From positions 1 through 6,501 of the forward strand of contig CAMWVJ010000067.1 in the NCBI GenBank assembly GCA_947177645.1: DNA of 6,501 nt, read 5' to 3'. Made by a program: the position numbers and the translations under genes. The notes under the pieces were generated by a model that was not told the DNA's origin, did no database searches, and worked only from the letters and a program-made list of their open reading frames with translations. The DNA comes from an uncultured Desulfovibrio sp. (GTDB lineage Bacteria > Desulfobacterota > Desulfovibrionia > Desulfovibrionales > Desulfovibrionaceae). Within the stretch, counting starts at the first letter, position 1, and each line of letters opens with the position of its first letter. Positions 1-6,385 of the stretch are shown here, one piece after another.

Positions 1-1
1 T

Positions 2-1006
2 ACAGAAAGGGCACCACAAATTAAGGAGAAAATACCTTTTCAACTCCGCTACCCCTCCAAATTTCCCAAAAACCGGATCATCTTCGGGGCGCCGGGCACC
101 GGCAAAAGCCACAAGCTCAAGCACGATTCCGAGCCGTACTTCGGCCCGAACATTGAACGTGTGACCTTCCATCCCGACTATGCCTATTCCCATTTCATGG
201 GATGCTACAAGCCGCAGACCACGCGGGAGGGGAATATCCGCTACGGCTTCGTGCCCGGGCCTTTCCTGCGCGTGCTCGTCCGGGCGTTGCGCTCCGGCAT
301 GGAGGGCAACCCGCAGCCTCACCTGCTGCTCATTGAAGAGATCAACCGCGCGCGGGTGGCGGCTGTTTTCGGCGATGCCTTCCAGCTTCTCGACCGTGCG
401 GACGGGGGGTACAGCGAATACGACATTGCGGTATCGGAGGACGTGAAGGAATACCTGAGCCGGGAGTTGGGCTGCGCCCCCGAGGAGTGCGGGCGCATCC
501 GCATCCCGGGCAACATGTTCATCTGGGCGACCATGAACAGCGCGGACCAGGGCGTGTTCCCCATGGATACGGCCTTCAAGCGCCGCTGGTCGTTCGAGTA
601 CCTGCCCATTGACCCGGCAAATCCCCCTGACGTGCTCCTGCCCATGAACATCGGGCGGAACCGCGTCACTCTTTCATGGAACGCGCTGCGCGGCGCCATC
701 AACGACAGCCTGAGCAGCCTGCGCATCAACGAGGACAAGCTCATCGGCCCCTATTTCCTGAAGCCCTCCGTGCTGGAGGGTGATACAAATGGCATCATCA
801 AGAATATTGAGGGATTCAACGACGTGTTCAAGAACAAGATCCTCATGTACCTCTTTGAGGATGCCGCCCGCCAAAGGCGCCCGGAGCTTTTCAAGGGCTG
901 CGTGGACCATCACCGTTATTCTTCGCTGTGCAAGGAGTATGAGGAACGTGGCCTCGCCATCTTCGGCGAAGATTTTGTGAAGACATTTTCCAAAGATCTG
1001 TCCTAG
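2..1006 (+). CDS. McrB-type AAA+ GTPase, restriction subunit of a LlaJI/BsuMI-like system (5' partial)
   Basis: This is the motor subunit of a GTP-dependent restriction complex; in this family an McrB-like AAA+ protein drives an McrC-like nuclease, encoded here directly downstream. The frame is open from the left edge and contains the Walker A motif GAPGTGKS (86-109). It follows with Walker B LLLIEEINRA (323-352), the McrB signature MNSADQ (533-550), an FKRRW arginine segment (578-592) and a DKLIGPYF motif (734-757). The GTG at 161 cannot be the start because Walker A lies upstream of it in the same frame. No ATG, GTG or TTG occurs in frame between the left edge and 161, so the true start is probably left of the window. 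MNSADQGVFPMDTAFKRRW differs from the E. coli McrB form (MNTADR), and I associate it with the McrB-like partners of LlaJI-family nucleases. About 334 residues are visible, covering the whole AAA+ core. No DNA-binding N-terminal domain is seen within the window. Confidence 0.88.
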   Translation, partial: TERAPQIKEKIPFQLRYPSKFPKNRIIFGAPGTGKSHKLKHDSEPYFGPNIERVTFHPDYAYSHFMGCYKPQTTREGNIRYGFVPGPFLRVLVRALRSGMEGNPQPHLLLIEEINRARVAAVFGDAFQLLDRADGGYSEYDIAVSEDVKEYLSRELGCAPEECGRIRIPGNMFIWATMNSADQGVFPMDTAFKRRWSFEYLPIDPANPPDVLLPMNIGRNRVTLSWNALRGAINDSLSSLRINEDKLIGPYFLKPSVLEGDTNGIIKNIEGFNDVFKNKILMYLFEDAARQRRPELFKGCVDHHRYSSLCKEYEERGLAIFGEDFVKTFSKDLS

Positions 1007-1009
1007 TGT

Positions 1010-2422
1010 ATGAAAATTTTAAGCTATTTTGCACGCGAGGAAGAGCAGTATACCAAGAAAAAGCTCTTTAAGAAGTTTTGCCTTTCGGGAGAAACCGGCG
1101 AACAACTCCTGTCTCTTCTGCTGCAATATGGCGTGCTTGAATCCACAAAACACAGCTCCGCAGAGCCGGTATTCAAGTTTTCCTTTGTCGGCATCGTCTT
1201 TTTCAAAAACCTCACTCTCCGCTGTTATCCCAAGTATATCCTCAGCACCGCAACGCCGCACAAGGCCTTTGCGCAGGTGATGAATGTGCTCCGCTGCTAT
1301 GCCCGGCGAAGCAAGGTCGAATTTGACCCCGACGGAGAAAACGAGCCCATGGGCTTCAGCCTGATTGCCGAAGTGCTCGCCCTGCTGGACGACTATGCGG
1401 AGCATGGGCTTTATTCACATACTGTCGCCGACTCGGAGTACAACGGCACAGGCGAGATCCTTTGGGACAAAACGCTCGGTGCCGTAGACCCGTTTTTCTG
1501 CGAGGATATCCCCCTGTATCTGGAGTTTCACACCAAAAGGACGGTGGACGACACAAGCGACTATGTGACGCGGCTACATGCGCACCTCCTCACGGAATGT
1601 TCCCGACTCCTTGAAGACGCCGACCTCCTTTCCATGTTTGGCTTAAGCCCGCTGCGGCTGTCGGACGAACCGCGCGAGCACTTCGGGCCGGATGACCATA
1701 TCCTGCAACGGCTTCGCGCGGAACTCGACATCCAGTTCGAGAGCCACAAGCAGGAGCTGCTGCGCCGGCTTCTCCGCTTCATCGAGCGCCGTGAGTCCTT
1801 GACGGCCGAGCCCCTGCACCTCTACGGCACCACCAGTTTCGAGACCGTGTGGGAAAAGGTGTGCGCCCGGGCTTTTGGCAATCAGCTCAATGAACTGCTG
1901 GAAAAGCTGCCGCTGCCGGCGCCCCTGCATACGGACTACAGTGCGGAAACGACGCTCATTAATCTTATCCAAAGGCCGGAGTGGCATCTTGCCTCAGGGG
2001 ATTTTTCGGGCAATGGCACGCTCATCCCCGACATCGCTGTTTTGTATCGCCATAACGGGGAAACGGTTTTCCTCCTCCTTGACGCCAAGTACTATAGCTA
2101 CGCAACTTTACGGGACAGCCATCCGGGCATCGGCGACATTGACAAGCAATATCTGTACGAAGTGGCCTTCAGGCCCTTTCTTGAGACGCATGGCATACAC
2201 CGGGTAGAGAACATATTTCTGCTGCCCGGTGAAGGGGGCAAGCTGGAGTATAAAGGCTATGTTGAATTTGCCCTGCTCAAAAATCTTGGCTGTGAAAACA
2301 TAAAAATCGTGCTCGTTCCGGCGGAACAGGTCTTCGCCGCGTATCTTAAGGGCACCGCGAAAGAAAATCTCGCCCAAAGCCTCCTCTCTGAAGTGGCGCA
2401 ATACCCCATGATGCGCCCTTGA
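1010..2422 (+). CDS. LlaJI-family McrC-like restriction endonuclease
   Basis: This is a 470-residue protein, the nuclease partner of the upstream McrB-type GTPase, and it appears complete. The N-terminal half resembles the LlaJI family: a short helical start, VGIVFFKNLTLRCYPKYI (60-77), DDYAEHGLYS (127-136), GEILWDKT (148-155), LHAHLLTECS (189-198) and LYGTTSFETVWEKVCA (271-286). The C-terminal half carries a PD-(D/E)XK-type site: candidate Glu282, Asp341 in LIPDIAV, then Asp358 and Lys360 in LLLDAKYY (2081-2089), with a following DIDKQYLYE helix (376-384). The ATG lies 3 bases after the upstream stop with no strong ribosome-binding site, which suggests translational coupling and fixed stoichiometry. 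From the known family (LlaJI.R1/R2, BsuMI YdiS/YdjA), both subunits are needed for cleavage and host DNA is protected by C5-cytosine methyltransferases. The target sequence cannot be read from the gene. The 5' part is AT-richer than the neighbouring flagellar genes, consistent with transfer. A plain type IV McrC is the alternative, but the family-specific segments favour LlaJI. Confidence 0.9.
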   Translation: MKILSYFAREEEQYTKKKLFKKFCLSGETGEQLLSLLLQYGVLESTKHSSAEPVFKFSFVGIVFFKNLTLRCYPKYILSTATPHKAFAQVMNVLRCYARRSKVEFDPDGENEPMGFSLIAEVLALLDDYAEHGLYSHTVADSEYNGTGEILWDKTLGAVDPFFCEDIPLYLEFHTKRTVDDTSDYVTRLHAHLLTECSRLLEDADLLSMFGLSPLRLSDEPREHFGPDDHILQRLRAELDIQFESHKQELLRRLLRFIERRESLTAEPLHLYGTTSFETVWEKVCARAFGNQLNELLEKLPLPAPLHTDYSAETTLINLIQRPEWHLASGDFSGNGTLIPDIAVLYRHNGETVFLLLDAKYYSYATLRDSHPGIGDIDKQYLYEVAFRPFLETHGIHRVENIFLLPGEGGKLEYKGYVEFALLKNLGCENIKIVLVPAEQVFAAYLKGTAKENLAQSLLSEVAQYPMMRP

Positions 2423-2455
2423 ATGCTGCACGACCCCTGGCACACGCGACCACGC

Positions 2456-2487
2456 AAAAAGCCCCCGGCATGCCGGGGGCTTTTTTT
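2456..2487. terminator. Bidirectional rho-independent terminator between convergent operons
   Basis: The perfect palindrome GCCCCCGGCATGCCGGGGGC (2461-2480) is flanked by five A on the left and seven T on the right. It can fold into an 8-bp all-GC stem with a CATG loop, extended by A/T pairs. On the plus strand the T run ends the restriction operon, 33 bases after its stop. On the minus strand the complementary T run ends the flagellar transcript, 27 bases after the flgH stop. The symmetry makes it usable in both directions. Confidence 0.93.
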
Positions 2488-2514
2488 CGTTGTCTTCTGC
2501 TCCTTCGCCTTCTG

Positions 2515-3237
2515 CTAGAAGGGCCAGATATTGTCCATGAGCCGCGTGAACCAGCCGGGCTTCTGCTTGTCAGCGAGCACGCCCTTGCCGTAGTACTCGA
2601 TGCTCGCGTCCGCTATCTTGGTGGAGAGGATGCTGTTGTCGGCATCCACGTCACGCGAGCGGATCATGCCGCGCACCACCATGAACTCGGTCTCCTCGTT
2701 GACGCGGATCTCACGCGCGCCCTCGATCTGGAGCAGGCCGCCCGGCAGCACCCGGAGCACGCGCGCCGCCATGGAGGTGGTGACATAGTTCTCGCGCTTG
2801 GTCTTGCCGGTGGCGGAAAAGTCGCTCTGCGAGGTGGTGTTCAGCGCGGGCAGGCCCACCGAGGCCTGTGGCCCGATGCCCACGAAGGGGATGAAGCCGG
2901 TCTTGCTCTTGCCGAACATGGCCGCCACTTCGTAATTGTTCTGGTTGTCCTTGTCCGCGCTGGTCTCGGCCTTGTTCTGGGCCTTGGTGCTCTCCACCAT
3001 CTTGACCACCACGATGTCGCCCACGCGGTGCGCGCGGCTGTCCGCAAAGAGCGTTTCTTCCTCGCTGGCCGCGAAGAGCGAGCCCGGATTGTTGCGGCCG
3101 TCCACTTCCTGACGGTATTCCTGCGGCGGAGTGACGGGCTGCTGGAGCGCCGGGCGCTTGTAGGAGCCCCCGCCGCCGCAGGCCGTGCAGAGCAGGAAAG
3201 CCGCCCCCAGCGCCGCTGTCAGTGCCTTGCGTTTCAT
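2515..3237 (-). CDS. flgH: Flagellar L-ring lipoprotein FlgH
   Basis: FlgH forms the L-ring in the outer membrane, the bushing through which the rod passes. The 240-residue product begins with a lipoprotein signal, MKRKALTAALGAAFLLCTAC, whose lipobox LCTAC predicts lipidation at Cys20. Glycine at +2 is compatible with outer-membrane sorting. The body matches FlgH: GSLFAASEEETLFADSRAHRVGDIVVV (52-78), the SDFSATGKTKRENYVTTSMAARV stretch (138-160), LPGGLLQIEGAREIRVNEETE (164-184) and the C-terminal GMIRSRDVDADNSILSTKIADASIEYYGKG (190-219). The length is close to the usual 230-odd residues. I chose the ATG at 3237 over an in-frame ATG at 3288 because it has an AAAGGAGGGG ribosome-binding site just upstream and puts the signal peptide at the N-terminus. 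It is the last gene of the operon, and no flgI follows before the terminator. Confidence 0.96.
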   Translation of the reverse strand: MKRKALTAALGAAFLLCTACGGGGSYKRPALQQPVTPPQEYRQEVDGRNNPGSLFAASEEETLFADSRAHRVGDIVVVKMVESTKAQNKAETSADKDNQNNYEVAAMFGKSKTGFIPFVGIGPQASVGLPALNTTSQSDFSATGKTKRENYVTTSMAARVLRVLPGGLLQIEGAREIRVNEETEFMVVRGMIRSRDVDADNSILSTKIADASIEYYGKGVLADKQKPGWFTRLMDNIWPF

Positions 3238-3244
3238 ATCAATT

Positions 3245-3254
3245 CCCCTCCTTT
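3245..3254 (-). promoter_or_regulatory. Strong ribosome-binding site of flgH
   Basis: On the minus strand AAAGGAGGGG lies 7 bases before the ATG at 3237. It contains a full anti-Shine-Dalgarno match (AAGGAGG) and decides the flgH start in favour of the inner methionine. Confidence 0.85.
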
Positions 3255-3266
3255 CGAAATTCCCAG

Positions 3267-3288
3267 TTGAACCGCTTCCGCGTTTCAA
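3267..3288. repeat. Imperfect inverted repeat in the flgH leader
   Basis: TTGAA-C-CGC and GCG-T-TTCAA are separated by four bases (TTCC), giving an 8-pair stem with one mismatch. It lies 13 bases upstream of the flgH ribosome-binding site. It could be an RNA hairpin in the leader or a protein-binding dyad. The sequence alone does not show which. Confidence 0.5.
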
Positions 3289-3307
3289 CCATACGCGCTG
3301 GCGTTTC

Positions 3308-3331
3308 GCGGAAAAAATAAATTTTTTCCGC
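3308..3331. repeat. Perfect AT-cored hairpin between flgA and flgH
   Basis: GCGGAAAAAA and TTTTTTCCGC form a perfect 10-bp inverted repeat around a 4-base loop (TAAA on the plus strand). It sits in the 142-base gap between the flgA stop and the flgH start, the longest gap in the operon. The T run lies inside the stem rather than after a GC stem, so it is not a classical terminator. A weak attenuator, an mRNA-processing or stability element, or a regulatory dyad are all possible. The rest of the gap shows no convincing sigma-70, sigma-28 or sigma-54 promoter. Confidence 0.6.
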
Positions 3332-3379
3332 TTACTTTAGCGCGGGCGGCGCTGTGCGCTCGCCTTGCGGCATGGGCCG

Positions 3380-4657
3380 CTAGCGGATCTCAACTGTGCT
3401 GCCGTCCTTGACGGTGGCATAGACTTGTTTTTTCGTTTGCAAATTCCGCAGCGGGATGGTCGCGCCCGGTTCGCCGTCGGCCAGGGCCTCGGCCTGGATG
3501 GTCATCTGCACATTGCCGCGCTCGTAACGCAGGGTCAGGATATTGCCGCGGCGCACCGTGAGGCGGTTCACAAGGTCGCTTTGCAGGATGGGCTCGCCCG
3601 TGCCCACGGAGCGGATGACCTGCCAGGGGCCGCCCTGGCCGTCCCAGGGCACGTCCTTGAGCTGGCCCGCGTTGACGCGCATGAAGGTCACGGCCTCGGG
3701 CGAGAGCGTCTCCCCCTTGGAGAGCGGCCGGCCGGCCGCGGGCACGGTTATCCAGAGCGTGAGGTTGGCCGTGGCCGCCACCCGACGCAGGACCGTGCCG
3801 TCCGCCTCCTGCACGGCAAAGCGCAGGGGCACGCGCCCGGGCGCGAGTTTGCCCGGCTCGAGCTGGACGCGCTGGCCGCTGTGGGCGAGAAAAATGTATT
3901 CCGGCAGGCGAAAATCCGTCAGTTCCGCTTCGCCCGGCATGGCCTGAAGCTGCGGCGTCAGGCTTTTGACAACATAGGCGCGCAAATCATCTTCCCGAAA
4001 GACCAGGCCCCCGCGCTGGATGACCAGCGAGGACGGCAGGATGCAGCGGCCCGCGTATTCCTTGCCCAGCGCCTGATGCAAGACCTGCGAGAGCTTGGAG
4101 CGGTTGATCTGGAGGGGCTTGCCCTCCTCCGGGGGCGCGGGCCAGAGCTCGCGCTCGCGCAAATCGTTCCACAGGGCCGGGTCTATCTGGCCGATGGGCG
4201 TGACGATCTCGCCAAGGCGTACCATGTCGTTATTCGTCACGGCGGCCGGGGCCACCTTGAGCCGCCAGTCGCTCTCGCCGAGCATGGGGAGCTGCCCGCC
4301 CGGGGCCGGAGCCGCCGGGATGTCGGCGGCGCCCGTGGCCACAAGGGTGCGCGTCTTGGCCTGGCGCTCGGTCTGCGCGTTGTTGGGGAGCGGCACCTTG
4401 CCCGCGCGCACCTGCGGCGTGCGCAACTGGTTTTTCACCTGCGCGGGCGAGCGGCGGTGGTTGCGGTCGCTGTCCTGCCAGACGGCCTGGGGCACGCCGC
4501 CCTGGGCCCCGGCATGCGCCGCCGCAGGCGCCCAGAGCTGGATGAGCAGGGCGAGCACGAGGCCCAGCGCGGCGAGCGCGAGCGCCCATCCGTCGGGGGC
4601 CGCGACCGCGAGCACCTGCGGCCGCGCCGCGCCCCGCCATCCTCTGCGCATCATCAT
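3380..4657 (-). CDS. flgA: Flagellar P-ring assembly chaperone FlgA (long form)
   Basis: FlgA is a periplasmic chaperone that helps FlgI polymerise into the P-ring around the rod. The N-terminus has basic residues, then a hydrophobic stretch ALALAALGLVLALLIQLW (25-42) and a likely signal-peptidase site after AHA (47-49). The C-terminal half is recognisably FlgA: an SAF-like segment with GRPLSKGETLSPEAVTFMRV (309-328), GTGEPILQSDLVNRLTVRRG (352-371), then VQMTIQAEALADGEPG (383-398) and a final VYATVKDGSTVEIR. At 425 residues it is nearly twice the length of the enterobacterial protein. The extra sequence is an N-terminal region of roughly 50-250, including a low-complexity Ala/Pro/Gln linker. 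The start has three consecutive ATG codons; a GAGAGG ribosome-binding site 8 bases before the first favours 4657. The stop of flgG is 21 bases upstream, so the two are co-transcribed. The partner flgI is not in the window. Confidence 0.93.
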   Translation of the reverse strand: MMMRRGWRGAARPQVLAVAAPDGWALALAALGLVLALLIQLWAPAAAHAGAQGGVPQAVWQDSDRNHRRSPAQVKNQLRTPQVRAGKVPLPNNAQTERQAKTRTLVATGAADIPAAPAPGGQLPMLGESDWRLKVAPAAVTNNDMVRLGEIVTPIGQIDPALWNDLRERELWPAPPEEGKPLQINRSKLSQVLHQALGKEYAGRCILPSSLVIQRGGLVFREDDLRAYVVKSLTPQLQAMPGEAELTDFRLPEYIFLAHSGQRVQLEPGKLAPGRVPLRFAVQEADGTVLRRVAATANLTLWITVPAAGRPLSKGETLSPEAVTFMRVNAGQLKDVPWDGQGGPWQVIRSVGTGEPILQSDLVNRLTVRRGNILTLRYERGNVQMTIQAEALADGEPGATIPLRNLQTKKQVYATVKDGSTVEIR

Positions 4658-4678
4658 TGCCTTATCCTCTCAACCGGC

Positions 4679-5464
4679 CTAGCTGCGCTTGAGCTGCACC
4701 GCGATGCCGAGCATGGAGTCCGACGTCTGGATGGACTTGGAATTGACCTCATAGGCGCGCTGGCCCACGATCATGTTCACCATTTCGTCCACCACTTCCA
4801 CGTTGGACATTTCGAGGAAGCCCTGCGCGAGCGTGCCCACATTGTCCGTGCCGGGCACGCCTTCCTGCTCGTCGCCCGAGGCTTCGGTGGGCGTATAGAG
4901 GTTGCGGCCGCGGGCGTCGAGGCCGGCGGGGTTGATGAAGGTATAGAGCGGGATGTCCGCCCCGGCGATCTCCTGGCCCTCGCTGTCCAGCGCGGCGATA
5001 TGGCCGTTGGCCGAGATGGAGATGTTCTTGGTCTCCGCGGGCACGGTGAATTCCGGCTGGAGGATGTAGCCGTTGGCCGTGACCACGGTGCCGTCCTGGT
5101 TGAGCTTGAACGAGCCCGCGCGGGTGTACATGAGGTCGCCGTTGACATCCACCTGGAAGAAGCCGTCGCCCTCGATGGCAACGTCAAGGGCGTTGCCCGT
5201 GTTCTGGAAGTCGCCCTGGGTGAAGAACTTGTGCACGGCCGTGGGGCGCACGCCCATGCCCACCTGGATGCCCACGGGCAGCATGTTGTCGCCCTCGGTG
5301 ATGGAGCCCGCGATCTTCATGGTCTGGTACATGAGGTCCTCGAACTCGGCGCGGCTCTTCTTGAAGCCCGTGGTGTTCACGTTGGCGAGGTTGTTGGAAA
5401 TAACGTCGATGTTGAGCTGCTGGGCCACCATGCCCGTGGCTCCGGTATACAGGGAACGCATCAT
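4679..5464 (-). CDS. flgG: Flagellar distal rod protein FlgG
   Basis: FlgG builds the distal part of the flagellar rod, crossing the peptidoglycan and the P and L rings. It is exported by the flagellar type III apparatus and so has no cleaved signal peptide. The 261 residues match the usual length of about 260. The N-terminus carries the rod/hook signature LNIDVISNNLANVNTTGFKKSRAEFEDLMYQTM (17-49). The next stretch, YQTMKIAGSITEGDNMLPVGIQVGMGVRP (46-74), corresponds to the FlgG-specific segment that distinguishes it from FlgF and FlgE. The centre has the FlgE/F/G core (LDVAIEGDGFFQV, YTRAGSFKLNQDGTVVTANGY), and the C-terminus is FLEMSNVEVVDEMVNMIVGQRAYEVNSKSIQTSDSML (216-252). The start has two adjacent ATG codons (5464 and 5461); the AAGGAGAA ribosome-binding site at 5471-5478 best suits the first. 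It lies 33 bases after flgF and 21 before flgA. Confidence 0.97.
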   Translation of the reverse strand: MMRSLYTGATGMVAQQLNIDVISNNLANVNTTGFKKSRAEFEDLMYQTMKIAGSITEGDNMLPVGIQVGMGVRPTAVHKFFTQGDFQNTGNALDVAIEGDGFFQVDVNGDLMYTRAGSFKLNQDGTVVTANGYILQPEFTVPAETKNISISANGHIAALDSEGQEIAGADIPLYTFINPAGLDARGRNLYTPTEASGDEQEGVPGTDNVGTLAQGFLEMSNVEVVDEMVNMIVGQRAYEVNSKSIQTSDSMLGIAVQLKRS

Positions 5465-5497
5465 GGGAAATTCTCCTTCTCACTTGGAGGCGAGCGC

Positions 5498-6292
5498 CTA
5501 GCCGACGCGCCTGCCCACCTTGTCATTGGCGGCGCGGTCGAGGGTGTCCGCGGTCTGCATCACTTTCTGGTAGGCCTCGAACTGGCGGTTCACCTCGATC
5601 ATGTTCACCATTTCCGAAACCACTTCCACATTGGCCTTTTCCGTAAAGCCCTGCTCCAGGCGCGCGCCGCCGGCATAGGCGTCGCCCTCGCCGGCATTGG
5701 TCCCGTCGCGCGTCTTGTAGAGGTTGGCGCCGAGCTTTTCCAGATTGTGCGGACTGTCCACGCTGAAAAGCGCGATCTGGTTGACGACCACGCCGTCCGC
5801 CGAGACCTGGCCGTCGCCGCCGATGACCACATTGCGCGTGCCCGGCGGGATGACGATGTTGCCACCCGTGCCCTGGAGGGGATAGCCGCTCGCCGTCATG
5901 ACCGTGCCGTCGCTCGAGAGCACGAAATGCCCGCTGCGCGTGAGATAGTCGCCATTGGGCGTGGTCACGCGGAAAAAGGCGTTCTCGCCGTTGATGCACA
6001 CGTCGAGCGGGTTGCCCGTGAACTCCATGGAGCCTTGCGAAAAGTCGATCTCCGAGACAGCGATGCGCGGGCGCGCCATGTTCTTGGGCTCGGGAAAAAG
6101 CGGCTCGGAGCGCAGGTGCATCAGCGGCTCGCGGATCTCGTCATGGGCGTAGTAGGCCATGGTATCCTTGAAGGCCAGCGTCTGGCGCTTGTAGCCCGTG
6201 GTATTCACGTTCGCCAAATTATTGGCGATGAAATTCATGCGGTGTTCGGTGGTCAGCGCGCCGAAAAGCCCGCTAAACAGTGCGTCCTTCAT
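5498..6292 (-). CDS. flgF: Flagellar proximal rod protein FlgF
   Basis: FlgF is a proximal rod subunit, exported by the flagellar type III apparatus and joined on to FlgG. The 264 residues start with the rod signature MNFIANNLANVNTTGYKRQTLAFKDTM (19-45). The core carries the family pattern GSMEFTGNPLDVCINGENAFFRV (87-109), YLTRSGHFVLSSDGTVMTASGYPL (116-139) and the C-terminal helix ANVEVVSEMVNMIEVNRQFEAYQKVMQTADTLD (220-252). It lacks the FlgG-specific segment present in its downstream neighbour and has the shorter FlgF-type linker, which supports FlgF over FlgG or FlgE. The ATG at 6292 has an AAGGAGAA ribosome-binding site at 6296-6303, identical to that of flgG. It is the first gene of the visible operon and lies downstream of a sigma-54-type promoter. 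A single cysteine (Cys99) is present. Confidence 0.94.
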   Translation of the reverse strand: MKDALFSGLFGALTTEHRMNFIANNLANVNTTGYKRQTLAFKDTMAYYAHDEIREPLMHLRSEPLFPEPKNMARPRIAVSEIDFSQGSMEFTGNPLDVCINGENAFFRVTTPNGDYLTRSGHFVLSSDGTVMTASGYPLQGTGGNIVIPPGTRNVVIGGDGQVSADGVVVNQIALFSVDSPHNLEKLGANLYKTRDGTNAGEGDAYAGGARLEQGFTEKANVEVVSEMVNMIEVNRQFEAYQKVMQTADTLDRAANDKVGRRVG

Positions 6293-6308
6293 AGGTTCTC
6301 CTTATGGC

Positions 6309-6326
6309 GCGGCCCCTTGGGGCCGC
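6309..6326. repeat. GC-rich hairpin in the flgF leader
   Basis: The palindrome GCGGCCCC-TT-GGGGCCGC lies 5 bases upstream of the flgF ribosome-binding site (minus-strand reading). In the transcript it would form a very stable short hairpin next to the site where ribosomes load. There is no T run after it in either direction, so it is not an intrinsic terminator. Confidence 0.6.
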
Positions 6327-6353
6327 TTCCGCCGCCGGCGGATGGTGGCGGAA
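6327..6353. repeat. Second inverted repeat in the flgF leader
   Basis: TTCCGCC (6327-6333) and GGCGGAA (6347-6353) can pair across a 13-base GC-rich loop. It directly abuts the 6309-6326 hairpin, so much of the predicted 83-base leader of flgF mRNA would be folded. GC-rich DNA makes such repeats easily by chance, so the support is modest. Confidence 0.4.
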
Positions 6354-6385
6354 AAGCCGCCTGCCAGTGCTTGTGCCTGATTGAT

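Noticed and set aside
23..34. AAGGAG followed by an ATA codon as a possible non-standard start of the McrB-type gene
   Set aside because: The spacing is only 3 bases, ATA is a very rare start codon, and the frame stays open to the left edge. A start outside the window is simpler.
161..1006. GTG at 161 as the start of the McrB-type gene
   Set aside because: The Walker A motif GAPGTGKS lies upstream in the same open frame (86-109), so a protein starting at 161 would lack its nucleotide-binding loop.
2419..3270. A 283-codon open frame on the plus strand opposite flgH
   Set aside because: It overlaps the terminator and runs antisense to flgH, which has a clear lipoprotein signal and family motifs. 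The composition is that of a shadow frame.
3235..3288. Upstream in-frame ATG at 3288 as the flgH start
   Set aside because: It would put 17 non-hydrophobic residues before the lipoprotein signal peptide and has no good ribosome-binding site, whereas the ATG at 3237 has a strong one.
3300..3340. A sigma-28 promoter for flgH starting at CTAAAG on the minus strand
   Set aside because: The position about 15 bases downstream carries TTATTTTT instead of a GCCGATAA-like box, so only the -35-like half matches.
4679..6292. flgF and flgG as a recent tandem duplication
   Set aside because: They share the NNLANVNTTG and VEVV-EMVNMI motifs and short stretches of similar DNA, but this is the ancient paralogy of all rod and hook proteins. 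The central regions and the FlgG-specific segment differ clearly.
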